Positions 29,471-37,848 of a DNA stretch of 64,000 bases are shown piece after piece. The notes beneath the pieces are model-generated. The model ran no database searches, was not told the origin of the DNA, and saw only the letters and a list, made by a program, of their open reading frames with translations. Position 1 is the first letter of the stretch; each line of letters starts with the position of its first letter. The DNA lies in the NCBI RefSeq assembly GCF_013302895.1, contig NZ_VJOK01000001.1, forward strand, positions 7,239,378 through 7,303,377. The letters run 5' to 3'. Made by a program: the position numbers and the translations under genes. This DNA is from Streptomyces albus subsp. chlorinus (lineage in GTDB: Bacteria; Actinomycetota; Actinomycetes; Streptomycetales; Streptomycetaceae).

Positions 29471-30238
29471 TCAGGCCGCGGTGAAGCCGCCGTCGGCGGC
29501 GACCACGGCGCCCGTGACGAAACCGGACCGCGGAGAGGCGAGGAAGCACAGGACCTCGGCGATCTCCCGGGGCTGCGCCACCCGCCCCAGGGGGTGGACA
29601 TCGGCGAAGGACGCCAGGTACGAGCGGCTGTCGGAGCGGAAACCGTCGAGGAAGTCGGTCTCGATGACGCCCGCCGCCACGAGGTTGGCACGGATGCCCA
29701 GGCGGCCGCCCTCCAGGGCGAGCACCTTCGTCAGCTGGGCCAGGGCACCCTTCGAGGCGCTGTAGGCGGCGCCCTCGGGCAGGCCGACGGTGGCTGTGTA
29801 GGAGCCGGTACTGACGATGGCACCGCCACCTCGCTCCTCCATTGCCCGGAAGGCTTCGCGGGCGAAGAAGAAGGCCCCGCGGGCGTTGACGGCCATCACA
29901 CCGTCCCAGTCCTGGGCGGTGGTCTCGGTGACGGGTTTGTTCAGCGTGCGCCCGGCGTTGTTGACCAGGATGTCCAGTCCGCCGAACGTCTCGACGGCCG
30001 ACCGGACCGCCCGGGTGGCGGTCTCTTCCAGGGTGATGTCGCCGCTCAGCGTCACGGTGTCGGGGAACTCGGCCGCCAGCGCGTCGAGTTCGGGGCGTAT
30101 GTCGACGGCGACGACGTGTGCGCCACGGGCATGGAGGAGCGCCACCGTCTCCTTGCCCACGCCGCGCGCCGCCCCCGTGACGAGGGCGGTCCTTCCGGCG
30201 AACTCGGCGGCTTCGGTGGGTGGGATCGCGGATGTCAT
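29471..30238 (-). CDS. Short-chain dehydrogenase/reductase
   Basis: A 255-residue classical SDR. It has the nucleotide motif TGAARGVGK near residue 21, NNAG (about 93), the catalytic Ser in VSTGSY and YSASK (Tyr and Lys about 160-164), then VAAGVIETDF. An Asp at the end of beta-2 (VVAVDIRPE) favours NAD(H). ATG at 30238. It is followed upstream by a second SDR on the same strand with a 144-bp gap, so the two may be co-transcribed. Substrate unknown; alcohol or sugar oxidation is typical. Confidence 0.9.
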   Translation of the reverse strand: MTSAIPPTEAAEFAGRTALVTGAARGVGKETVALLHARGAHVVAVDIRPELDALAAEFPDTVTLSGDITLEETATRAVRSAVETFGGLDILVNNAGRTLNKPVTETTAQDWDGVMAVNARGAFFFAREAFRAMEERGGGAIVSTGSYTATVGLPEGAAYSASKGALAQLTKVLALEGGRLGIRANLVAAGVIETDFLDGFRSDSRSYLASFADVHPLGRVAQPREIAEVLCFLASPRSGFVTGAVVAADGGFTAA

Positions 30239-30340
30239 GGTGTGTTCGTGTGTTCCTTGGAGAGGGTGGGTTCAGGCGCCGGGACGCCCGCGTGTCTGGT
30301 GCGGCGGTGAGGTGGTGCCGTGGTGGGGTCCCTGGGAGCA

Positions 30341-30389
30341 GGGGCCGGCGGCTCAGTGCCCGCCGGGGCCGGGGCCGGCGGCTCAGTGC
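30341..30389. repeat. 19-bp direct repeat overlapping the SDR stop codon
   Basis: A 19-bp sequence occurs at 30341-30359 and again at 30371-30389. The right copy includes the TGA stop and last codons of the minus-strand SDR gene at 30383-31141; the left copy lies just downstream of it, in low-complexity GC-rich sequence. Confidence 0.85.
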
Positions 30390-31141
30390 GCGGTGAGCCC
30401 GCCGTCGACCACGACCTCCGAGCCGGTGACGAACGAGGAGTCGTCGCAGGCGAGGAAGAGGATCGCGGGTGCGATCTCGTCGGCGCGGCCGGCCCGGCGC
30501 ATGGGGGTGCGCTGGATGTCCGGCTGCTGGTCGCCCTGTTCGTCCAGGATCTCCTGGATCATCGGCGTGGCGATCACTCCGGGATGCACCGAGTTGACTC
30601 GGACGCCCTGCCGGGCGTACTCGACCGCGGCGGTCTTGCTCAGCAGGCGCACCGCGCCCTTGGACGCTTGGTAGGCGGCGGCCGAGCCGCTCCCCACCAG
30701 GCCGAGCACCGACGACGTGTTGATCACCGACGCGTTGCCGCTCGCACGCAGCAGCGGCATCGCCGCCTTCATGCCGAGCCAGGTGCCCTTCTGGTTCACG
30801 TCGATGACGCGGTCCCAAGCCTCTTCGCTGGTTTCCTCGATACCCGGCCAGTCCACGATGCCGGCGAGGTTCACGAGCACGTCCAGCGTGCCGAACCTCT
30901 CACGTACGACGGCGATCGCCTCCCCCCACTCCCGCGCGGAGGAGACGTCGAGGCGGGACGTGGCGACCTCCGCGCCGAGTGCCTCGAGCCGGTCGGCCAG
31001 GCCCCGCAGGGGGCCTTCGGCGACATCGGTGAGAACCATCCGGGCGCCCTCCCGGGCGAAAAGCTCGGCGGTCGCCGTGCCGAGGCCCCCGGTCGCGCCG
31101 GTGATCAGTGCGACCTTGCCGTCAAGTCGTTTGCCTGCCAT
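30383..31141 (-). CDS. Short-chain dehydrogenase/reductase
   Basis: A 252-residue classical SDR of the glucose 1-dehydrogenase/3-oxoacyl reductase type. Motifs: TGATGGLGTA near residue 14, LDVSS, the NNAG site read here as NLAG, INTSSVLGLVG with the catalytic Ser, and YQASK. The C-terminal FVTGSEVVVDGGLTAH is typical. Asp in MVLTDVAEG favours NAD(H). ATG at 31141 with AGAGGGA upstream. It lies between another SDR and an Atu4866-like gene, all on one strand, beside a divergent XRE regulator; a small redox or detoxification operon is inferred. Confidence 0.9.
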   Translation of the reverse strand: MAGKRLDGKVALITGATGGLGTATAELFAREGARMVLTDVAEGPLRGLADRLEALGAEVATSRLDVSSAREWGEAIAVVRERFGTLDVLVNLAGIVDWPGIEETSEEAWDRVIDVNQKGTWLGMKAAMPLLRASGNASVINTSSVLGLVGSGSAAAYQASKGAVRLLSKTAAVEYARQGVRVNSVHPGVIATPMIQEILDEQGDQQPDIQRTPMRRAGRADEIAPAILFLACDDSSFVTGSEVVVDGGLTAH

Positions 31142-31188
31142 GAATACATCCCTCTGTTTCTGGTCGATGCCGGAGTCCCGCGAAGCCG

Positions 31189-31515
31189 TCACGGTGCCTT
31201 CTGCTCCCGATAGAGCACGAGGTGCTCGTGGTAGAGCACGCCGTCCCGGATGTCGCCCGTGGCGGTGAAGCCGGTGTCGTCGACGTAGTCCAGGTGGTTG
31301 CCGGTCACCGTGTACCGGCCCGTGTACGCGCTCTTCCGGTTGCCCCGGGCCTCGTCGTAGCGGCCGTCGGGCAGCAGCTCCTGTCGGATGTGGCCGTCCG
31401 CGGTCACCCACATGCCGACGACGTCGGCGTTCGCGTTCTCCAGGGTGCCGTCGCTGCTGCCGGGCCCGGCCTGTCCGGCCCGGCCGGCTCGGTTCCCGTC
31501 GGTGGTCCCTCCCAT
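31189..31515 (-). CDS. Atu4866-like small beta-barrel protein
   Basis: A 108-residue protein. After a Gly/Ala-rich N-terminus, residues about 33-105 (VGMWVTADGHIRQELLPDGR, then YTGRYTVTGNHLDYVDDTGF and GVLYHEHLVLYR) match the Agrobacterium Atu4866 family, which has a streptavidin-like barrel and no assigned enzymatic role. It is 47 bp upstream of an SDR on the same strand and divergent from an XRE regulator, an arrangement I associate with this family. Confidence 0.8.
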   Translation of the reverse strand: MGGTTDGNRAGRAGQAGPGSSDGTLENANADVVGMWVTADGHIRQELLPDGRYDEARGNRKSAYTGRYTVTGNHLDYVDDTGFTATGDIRDGVLYHEHLVLYREQKAP

Positions 31516-31654
31516 GGGGCCTGCCTTCCTCGTGGGGTGCGGTGATGCCGTGCTCCACCGAGTCTGCGCAGGTCAGCAGGGGGCGACCAGGACGTGTGCT
31601 GCCTGGGTGCGGCACACCCAGGCAGGGCGGCGGGCCACCGCCTAGCCTGGGGGC

Positions 31655-32506
31655 ATGGACGGCAACCATCTGGGAGAGTTCCTGCGCGCGCGCCGCGCCG
31701 GTGTGCGGCCGCAGGATGTCGGCATGGCGAGTTACGGCGTGCGCCGCGTCGCGGGACTGCGCCGTGAGGAGGTCGCCGTCCTGGCAGGGGTCAACGCCGA
31801 CTACTACACCCGCCTGGAGCAGGGACGCGAGCGCCACCCCTCCCCGCAGGTGCTGGACGCCCTCGGCCGCGCCCTGCGTCTCGACGCGGACGCCCGGGCC
31901 CACCTGTACCGGCTGGCCGGGGCTCCGCCGGGCGATCCGGCCTCCGCGCAGGTCACCGAGCGGGTCAGCCCCGCCCTGTGCCAGCTGATGGACGGCTACG
32001 CCCACACTCCGGCGTTCGTCATGAGCCGGAACCTCGACATCCTCGCGACGAATGCCCTGGCCGACGCGCTCTACGCCCCGTTCGACCCGGCGGACAACCT
32101 GGCCCGCATGACCTTCCTCGACCCGGCGGGACGGCAGTTCTACGCGGACTGGGACCGGTCGGCCCAGGCCGTCGTCGCCAACCTGCGCCAGGCAGCCGGT
32201 TTCGACCCCGACGACCCCCGGCTACGCGCGCTCGTGGACACGCTCACCGAGCGGTGCGGCGCGTTCAGGCGGCTGTGGGAGGCACACAGCGTGCGCGGCA
32301 AGACGCAGGACGCCAAGCACCTCCTCCACCCGGACGTCGGCCCTCTCGCGCTGACCTACCAGTCCTTCGACGTCCGCGACGCCCCGGGCCAGCAACTCGT
32401 CATCTACCACGCCGAACCGGGCAGCCCGAGCGCCCAGGCCCTGGAACTCCTCGGCTCCCTCCACGCCACCCGGCGTCATTCCTCGTTCGGTTCCCCGGGA
32501 CAGTAG
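31655..32506 (+). CDS. XRE-type regulator with MmyB-like ligand domain
   Basis: A 283-residue transcription factor. The N-terminal third is a helix-turn-helix (GLRREEVAVLAGVNADYYTRL, then EQGRERHPSPQVLDALGRALRL). The rest is a PAS-like MmyB ligand-binding domain with the characteristic PAFVMSRNLDILATNALADAL and LTYQSFDVRDAPGQQLVIYHA segments; in MmyB this domain binds a fatty acid. ATG at 31655. It is divergent from the Atu4866/SDR genes and probably controls them. Confidence 0.9.
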   Translation: MDGNHLGEFLRARRAGVRPQDVGMASYGVRRVAGLRREEVAVLAGVNADYYTRLEQGRERHPSPQVLDALGRALRLDADARAHLYRLAGAPPGDPASAQVTERVSPALCQLMDGYAHTPAFVMSRNLDILATNALADALYAPFDPADNLARMTFLDPAGRQFYADWDRSAQAVVANLRQAAGFDPDDPRLRALVDTLTERCGAFRRLWEAHSVRGKTQDAKHLLHPDVGPLALTYQSFDVRDAPGQQLVIYHAEPGSPSAQALELLGSLHATRRHSSFGSPGQ

Positions 32507-32775
32507 CCCCGGCCGGCGGCGTCGTCTCCCGCGACCCCGGTGGCGTCGTCCTCCGGACGTGAGGGGCGCCGCCCTGGCAGTGCCCCCGGTCTCCCGCCGC
32601 CGGCCCCGTCCCGAGGCCGCCTACCGGCGCCGGCACCGGGAGCGGGCACACAACGACTCTGGGCTCGGCGCGGTCCAGTTCGTCCAGGTGTACACAAAAG
32701 GGACGACTGATTCGCCGCCGGATACCGGATCACCGCAGGGAGGGGGCCGGCGGGGACCGGCGGGGCGGTGGCGGC

Positions 32776-33171
32776 TCAGGCCGGTTCCGGCCGTCCGAAG
32801 AGCAGGTCGTAGCCCGGTGGGAGCTGGAGCAGCGTCCGGTTCAGCAGATCGCCGCCGAGGGAGTCGGCCACGACGCTGAGCACCGCGCTGACATCCCATG
32901 TCGCTGTCTGTTCGGTGGCGCCCTCGATCCATGCCGCGGTGGCCCTGATGAACCGCTCCGGCGAGAGGGGCTCGGCAGCCGGGAGGGGGTTGAGCAGGAC
33001 GAGTGCGAACGCCTCGGGCAGCCTGGCCGCCACCTCGGCTCGCACCTCTCCGACCAGGTGCGCTCCCAGCAGGGCGAGCACGACGCGGGCCACCCGCTGT
33101 GCCTCACCCCGGGAGGGGTATTCGCCGCGTTCCTGGACGGCTGAGAGGAACGCTTCCCACCGCATGCGCAT
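32776..33171 (-). CDS. DUF2267 protein
   Basis: A 131-residue soluble helical protein. The segments FLSAVQERGEYPSRGEAQRV and LALLGAHLVGEVRAEVAARL, followed by LPPGYDLLF at the end, match DUF2267, a family common in actinobacteria near small heat-shock genes. ATG at 33171 has GGGAGGA seven bases upstream. It lies 109 bp downstream of hsp20 on the same strand. No function is known for the family. Confidence 0.85.
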   Translation of the reverse strand: MRMRWEAFLSAVQERGEYPSRGEAQRVARVVLALLGAHLVGEVRAEVAARLPEAFALVLLNPLPAAEPLSPERFIRATAAWIEGATEQTATWDVSAVLSVVADSLGGDLLNRTLLQLPPGYDLLFGRPEPA

Positions 33172-33280
33172 TGCTTCCTCCCACACGGGCCGGGCCCCGC
33201 GAGACGGGGCGTGCGGTGAAGGCCGGGCCGGTGCGCACGGCACCGGTCCCGGCACCTGGACAACCTGACGGAGCCGGTCG

Positions 33281-33703
33281 TCAGCCGCTGATCTGCCTGC
33301 GGCCCTCGCCGCCGCTGATGGCGATCTTGCGGGGCTTGGCCTGCTCGGCGACCGGGATGCGCAGCCGCAGCACACCGGCGTCGTACGAGGCGTCGATACG
33401 CTCGGCGTCCAGGGTCTCGCCGAGGAAGAGCCGGCGGCTGAAGACACCGGTCGGACGCTCGGCGACCACGACCTCGGTGTCCTCACCGGTGCTGGGGAGA
33501 CGCTCGGCCCTGACCGTCAGCACATTGCGCTCGACGTCCAGGTCGATGCGCTCAGGGTCCACACCCGGCAGGTCCAGCTCGACGACGAAGGTGTCCTTGT
33601 CCCGGTAGGCGTCCATCGGCATGGCCGCGGGCCGCGCGGTGGTTCCCAGCACCTGCTGGGTGAGCCGGTCCAGCTCGCGGAAGGGGTCGGTTCGCATGAG
33701 CAT
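33281..33703 (-). CDS. Hsp20/alpha-crystallin small heat-shock protein
   Basis: A 140-residue ATP-independent chaperone. The alpha-crystallin domain spans about residues 30-125, starting MDAYRDKDTFVVELDLPGV, with VERNVLTVRAER in the middle and the closing YDAGVLRLRIPVAE, where the usual motif is NGVLxxxxP. A strong AAGGAGGAGG site lies six bases before the ATG at 33703. Upstream is a consensus-like promoter whose -35 lies in a HAIR-type inverted repeat, so heat induction by loss of HspR repression is likely. DUF2267 follows on the same strand. Confidence 0.93.
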   Translation of the reverse strand: MLMRTDPFRELDRLTQQVLGTTARPAAMPMDAYRDKDTFVVELDLPGVDPERIDLDVERNVLTVRAERLPSTGEDTEVVVAERPTGVFSRRLFLGETLDAERIDASYDAGVLRLRIPVAEQAKPRKIAISGGEGRRQISG

Positions 33704-33753
33704 CGGTGCCTCCTCCTTCCCGACGACGGGATGCCCACTTGAAGACACTTCCT

Positions 33754-33795
33754 TATATAACTCGCCGCACCAAACTTGACAAGACCCCGCTCAAG
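33754..33795 (-). promoter_or_regulatory. hsp20 promoter with HAIR-like operator
   Basis: Reading toward hsp20, a -35 TTGTCA (33782-33777), a 17-bp spacer and a -10 TATATA (33759-33754) form a good vegetative-type promoter in otherwise GC-rich DNA. Overlapping the -35 is an imperfect inverted repeat at 33775-33795: CTTGACA, seven bases, GCTCAAG. The HspR operator (HAIR) is CTTGAGT-N7-ACTCAAG, so spacing is exact with 5/7 and 6/7 matches. HspR bound here would block RNA polymerase. Confidence 0.75.
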
Positions 33796-33979
33796 GGCGT
33801 CGTGATCCTGAGTAACCGCAATTGTGCAAGCTGCTTACGACAGAGGGCCGGGCCCGAAGCGGTCGCTGACCGGCGTGCGCCGCCGCTGCCTGCCCCAGCT
33901 GCCCGTCGGCCGACCTCACGCGCTCTTCCTTGTCCGCCGCCCCCACACGCCACCGGCTCCTCGTCATACGCTTCCGGAC

Positions 33980-34585
33980 GTGGGAATCGGTATCGAAGTC
34001 CTGATCGTCGACTGGAAACGAGTCGAAGCCGCCCCCGCGGAGCAGCGGGGTGAACTGGTGGATGAGGCGGCCTTCGGCGACACGGTGTGGGAGGGGAGCG
34101 CGGACGGGTTCGGCTGGTCCTGGCCCGCATCGGCCGGCGCCGACTGGTACGGCCGGTACGCCTTCCACCGCAACGGTTCCTACAAGCTCCATTTCTGGGC
34201 GGGCGAACGCTGGGAGGACGTCCGGGACTTCGCGGAACCCGGCCTGCGTACCGCGTTGGACCGCTTCACCGGACCGCTCTTCTGGCAGCACGGTTTCGCG
34301 TATTTGGTGGGGGAGGACCCCGGCGCTGTTCCGGAGCGGGAGTGCCCCTGGGACACGGAGGTCCTGACCTGGTGCCCCCCGCAGGACGTCGCCCTGCTCA
34401 AGGATTTCTGGACCCGGGCGAGGAGCGGACTCGCGGCACTGCGCGAGCCGTTCGGGGAGCACGCCCGGACGGAAACCGGCTGGATCAGGGACTTCGAGGC
34501 GTTCACCGCAGTGCTCGGTGCATGGGGCGACGTCGTCACCGAAGCCGACCGCCGTGGCTGGGGCATCGTCGGACTCCGCTGCTGA
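33980..34585 (+). CDS. Hypothetical protein
   Basis: A 201-residue acidic, tryptophan-rich protein with no signal peptide, membrane segment or motif I recognise. GTG at 33980 begins VGIGIEVLIVDWKRV, which looks like the natural start; upstream codons are Arg/Pro-rich and shadow-like. Repeated W-x motifs (GWSWPASAGADWYGRY, LHFWAGERWEDV) suggest an all-beta or immunity-type fold, but this is impression only. It stands between divergent hsp20 and a convergent hypothetical gene. Confidence 0.7.
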   Translation: MGIGIEVLIVDWKRVEAAPAEQRGELVDEAAFGDTVWEGSADGFGWSWPASAGADWYGRYAFHRNGSYKLHFWAGERWEDVRDFAEPGLRTALDRFTGPLFWQHGFAYLVGEDPGAVPERECPWDTEVLTWCPPQDVALLKDFWTRARSGLAALREPFGEHARTETGWIRDFEAFTAVLGAWGDVVTEADRRGWGIVGLRC

Positions 34586-34701
34586 GACCGGGAACAGCGG
34601 CTTCCCCGGCGCGGCAGGGACGCACGGCCGGCGGTACCCACCGCACTCAGGCCCCGTGTGTGAGCGACTCGTCCCTGGACGCTGTACGCCCACAAAGCCG
34701 C

Positions 34702-35577
34702 TCAGAAGAAGAAACCGCCGCCGGTGTAGCCGCCGGTGCCGCCGGTGGAGCTGCCGCTGGAGGAGTTGCCCCGGCCTGTCACCGGGCCGGTCGCGTATGA
34801 GTGGCCTGTGAAGAAGTCCTCGCGGAACTCCTTGTGCCACAGGGCGGCGAAACCGGTGCCCGCCAACGCCCTCTCGGTGGCTGCGAGAGCGGCCTTGTCC
34901 CAGCGGGCGTTCGTCCGGCCCAGTTCGATCATGACCTCCCGCAGCTGCGGAAGGGACAGGCGCGGCCGGCCGGCCGTGGCCGCCTGGTCGAGGTCCGAGG
35001 GCGGGACGTCGTGACGGAAGAGGTGGACCACCACCGTCCCGTCTTCGCGGGCGGCCTTCGTCCAGCCCCAGATCTCCTCGTCGATGACGCGGCGCTGCCG
35101 CATCCACCGCTCCAGGCTCAGCCGGCCGGCGATCTCCTTGCGTACGGGCGCGTAGGCCGCCTCCGCCTCCATGAGCTCCTTTCCGCAGCGGCTACGGAGG
35201 TTCTCCAGCGCCCGCGCGGCGCGTCGTCGCTCGAAGGGGATCCATACCCGGGCACGCTCCACCGCCCGTTCGGCTTTCCGGATCTCGTCCGCGATCCGGA
35301 TGACGGTGCGTTCGTACTCAATCCCGGCTTTCCACCACTGGCGGAACACTTCCGGGCCGCAGTGGATGGCGATGGTCCCCGAGTCGGGTCGCGGGGTCGA
35401 CAGCACGAAGACGGAAGGAGCAGAGGTCGCTCCCCCGACCGGGAGGAGCGACCGCGCATGCGCCCCGATCTTCCCGTCGACGATCTGGGCCGACGGCTCC
35501 GCTGCCTCCGCCGCCGGGTCTTCCACCGGCGTGACCCCGGTTGACGCGGATAAGCGCTTCGTCCTCCACCCGCTCAT
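34702..35577 (-). CDS. Hypothetical protein, probably the 3' part of a frameshifted gene
   Basis: 291 residues from the ATG at 35577. There is a basic helical middle (IADEIRKAERAVERARVWI, FERRRAARALENLRSRCG) and a Gly/Ser-rich tail ending in Gly-Gly-Gly-Phe-Phe-Phe. No family recognised. Codon 9 is TTA (35551-35553). The start has only a weak TGGAG before it. In the region upstream a 10-bp tandem duplication (35671-35690) breaks a frame that would otherwise join smoothly to this one, so the present ATG may be an internal Met of a longer, damaged gene. Confidence 0.55.
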   Translation of the reverse strand: MSGWRTKRLSASTGVTPVEDPAAEAAEPSAQIVDGKIGAHARSLLPVGGATSAPSVFVLSTPRPDSGTIAIHCGPEVFRQWWKAGIEYERTVIRIADEIRKAERAVERARVWIPFERRRAARALENLRSRCGKELMEAEAAYAPVRKEIAGRLSLERWMRQRRVIDEEIWGWTKAAREDGTVVVHLFRHDVPPSDLDQAATAGRPRLSLPQLREVMIELGRTNARWDKAALAATERALAGTGFAALWHKEFREDFFTGHSYATGPVTGRGNSSSGSSTGGTGGYTGGGFFF

Positions 35578-35860
35578 CGCTCCAGCATCCAGGAGGTCCG
35601 GCTCCGGAGGCAATGCCTTGTCACAGTCTCCGTGGAAGAGCTCCACCGTCTGGGAGGGCTCACGGAAGATGCAGGGGATCGCAGGGGATCGCGCCGTTGC
35701 CGTTGTACAGCTCCTGGGCCTTCTCGTGTTTCTTTTCCTTGTCGGCCGCGGTGGAGCGGCTCGTCGCGAGCCGACTGCCGGACGGGACCGACGACGTCCG
35801 TGTGTCCCATGTCCGCGTACAGGTAACGGATGTTCACGCTGGGCCGGGCGCCTCGGAATG
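35578..35860 (-). pseudogene. Frameshifted upstream part of the 34702-35577 gene
   Basis: On the minus strand this stretch encodes fragments in different frames: NIRYLYADMGHTDVVGP, then STAADKEKKHEKAQELYNGN, then TVELFHGDCDKALPPEPDLL leading into the downstream gene. The sequence GCAGGGGATC occurs twice in tandem (35671-35680, 35681-35690). Removing one copy fuses the second and third fragments into one open frame with the downstream protein. At least one more shift is needed further upstream. The family is unknown. The remaining 35861-36174 shows no gene I can support. Confidence 0.5.
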
Positions 35861-36174
35861 GCGCATCGCGAGCGGGTCGTGGTCGACGTGACCACTGTGC
35901 ACGTGGGGCCGGTGCCCGAGGCGATCTCCGTGCTGGGCCGTTGTTCCTCCACGAGCCACACACCCTCCGCACCCGGGCCCCGGCACTGGCCGAGGGGCCT
36001 GGGGCGGAGCCTGCACAGCCTCTGGTCAGACCGCTCCCGAACCCGTTGCCCGACGGTGGCACTGCCCCTTGTGAGCCACCTTCGGCGCGGCTGCTCCGCG
36101 GCGGGTCCGTGCCGGTAAGCGGAAGCGTCGACAGCGCGGCGCAAAGTGTGTTGCCGAGCCGTCAGACAGTTTCC

Positions 36175-36186
36175 GAACCGTGGTTC
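36175..36186. promoter_or_regulatory. Short palindrome upstream of the TetR gene
   Basis: GAACC-GT-GGTTC, a perfect 5-bp inverted repeat with a 2-bp centre, lies ten bases before the ATG of the TetR-type regulator. It is a candidate autoregulatory operator, though short arms like this can arise by chance. Confidence 0.35.
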
Positions 36187-36195
36187 AATAGCGGC

Positions 36196-36780
36196 ATGGG
36201 GCGTCCCAAGAAGATCTCCGACGGCGAGTTGTTGGCAGCCTGCGAACGGGCGATCGGCCGGCACGGCCCCGGTTTCACGCTCGCGCAGGTCGCTGATGTC
36301 GCGGGTGTATCGGTGGGAACCGTGGCCGGGCGGTTCGGTTCCAAGCACGGTCTGCTGCTGGCCCTGATGGCGGGGGGCACGGCGGCGCTCGAGGCCCGTA
36401 TGCGGAGCATCATCGCGGCACAGCCCGACCCTGTGGCCGCGGTGCGGGAGTCGCTGGTGCTCGCTGCGGTCGGGGTGGACGATCCGGAGACGGCGGCGCA
36501 GCACTTGGCGCAACTGGGGGCCGATCTGGCCGATCCCGGACTCCGCGAGGGGTTCGCGGCTCAACGCAGGGCTGTCCGTTCGGTGCTCACGCCGCTCCTG
36601 GAGGAGGCGGGCCTGCCGTACGCGCCTCCGGCCCGGCAGGCGGCGGGGATTCTGGCCGCGCTGGTCAACGGCCTGCAGCAGGACTGGGCGTTGAGCCCGG
36701 AAGGTGCGCTGGCCGACCGGTTGCGCCAGGATCTCGACTCGGTCATGTCCGCGTGGCGTGGGCCAAGGAGCGCCCTCTGA
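36196..36780 (+). CDS. TetR family transcriptional regulator
   Basis: A 194-residue regulator. The N-terminal DNA-binding domain reads ISDGELLAACERAIGRHGPG, then FTLAQVADVAGVSVGTVAGRF, a standard TetR helix-turn-helix (about residues 28-50). The C-terminal ligand domain has no identifying motif. ATG at 36196 was chosen because the similarity to TetR begins at MGRPKKIS; the longer upstream frame is not conserved-looking. An SDR gene follows 123 bp downstream in the same direction and is the likely target. Confidence 0.9.
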   Translation: MGRPKKISDGELLAACERAIGRHGPGFTLAQVADVAGVSVGTVAGRFGSKHGLLLALMAGGTAALEARMRSIIAAQPDPVAAVRESLVLAAVGVDDPETAAQHLAQLGADLADPGLREGFAAQRRAVRSVLTPLLEEAGLPYAPPARQAAGILAALVNGLQQDWALSPEGALADRLRQDLDSVMSAWRGPRSAL

Positions 36781-36903
36781 CCCGGCCCGCGCCGGTGGCG
36801 GGTGCGGCCGTGAAAAGCCCTCGTCCGGGCCCCTCCGGCCCTGCGTGCCGCGCACCTACGCGCCGCGCACATTTTCGGTTACTTCAAGGAGAGATGGCAG
36901 ACG

Positions 36904-37818
36904 ATGACGTCAGCACTCGACGGCAAGGTCGCGGTGGTCAGCGGAGCGACACGTGGTTGCGGGCGGGCGATCGCGGTCGAACTGGGCGCCTTGGGTGCGA
37001 CGGTGTTCGCGGCCGGGCGCTCCACCCGCACCCGGCGCAGTGAGATGAACCGGTCGGAGACGATCGAGGAGACCGCGGAGCTGGTCTCCAAGGCGGGCGG
37101 GACCGGCGTGGCGGTGCGCTGCGACTTTCTCGAACAGGAGGACATCAACGTCCTGCGCGACCGCGTCGTCGCGGAAGCCGGCGGGCAGTTGGACATCCTG
37201 ATCGACGACGTGTGGGGCGGCGACCCTCTCATCGACTGGGACACCCCCTTCTGGGAGCAGGACGTGGAGCGGTCGGTGCGGGCCTGGCGCAACGGACTGG
37301 AGACGCATCTGCGGACCCTGCACACTCTTCTGCCGCTCCTGACGGCCCGGCCCGGCGGGCTGGTGGTCGAGGTGACCGACGGCGTGGCGGACGGCAACTC
37401 GGGCTCGCTCGTCTACGACCAGGTGAAGGCCGGAGTGCGGCGCCTGGCGCTGGGCCTGTCCGAACAGCTTCCCGAACGCGGGGGAACGGCCCTCGCGGCC
37501 ACCCCCGGTTTCCTCCGCTCGGAGGCGATGCTCGACCACTTCCAGGTCGGCGAGGAGAACTGGCGCGACGGCATTGCGGTGGACCCGCACTTCGTGCTGT
37601 CGGAGACCCCGCATCTGCTGGGTCGGGGGATCGCCGCTCTCGCGGCCGACGACGACCGGGCGCGCTGGAACGGCCGTATCGTGACCTCGCACGAGCTGGC
37701 CGACGCCTACCAGGTCGACGATCTGGACGGCTCCCGTCCCGACTGGCCGCGCTGGATGAAGGAAGTGGTCTCCGGCGGCCTCGACCCGGCCCAGGTGGAC
37801 CCGGCGGACTACCGCTGA
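36904..37818 (+). CDS. Short-chain dehydrogenase
   Basis: A 304-residue SDR with the coenzyme motif SGATRGCGRA near residue 15 and an Arg-rich loop after beta-2 (AAGRSTRTRRSEM), favouring NADP(H). The segment after beta-4 reads DILIDDVWGGD, replacing NNAG, and the usual YxxxK is YDQVK. This pattern matches a subgroup of longer SDRs (DHRS1-like) often found beside TetR regulators. AAGGAGAG lies nine bases upstream of the ATG. Substrate unknown. Confidence 0.88.
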   Translation: MTSALDGKVAVVSGATRGCGRAIAVELGALGATVFAAGRSTRTRRSEMNRSETIEETAELVSKAGGTGVAVRCDFLEQEDINVLRDRVVAEAGGQLDILIDDVWGGDPLIDWDTPFWEQDVERSVRAWRNGLETHLRTLHTLLPLLTARPGGLVVEVTDGVADGNSGSLVYDQVKAGVRRLALGLSEQLPERGGTALAATPGFLRSEAMLDHFQVGEENWRDGIAVDPHFVLSETPHLLGRGIAALAADDDRARWNGRIVTSHELADAYQVDDLDGSRPDWPRWMKEVVSGGLDPAQVDPADYR

Positions 37819-37848
37819 CCCGTTCCCCGGTGCCGCCGGCCGTGTTGC

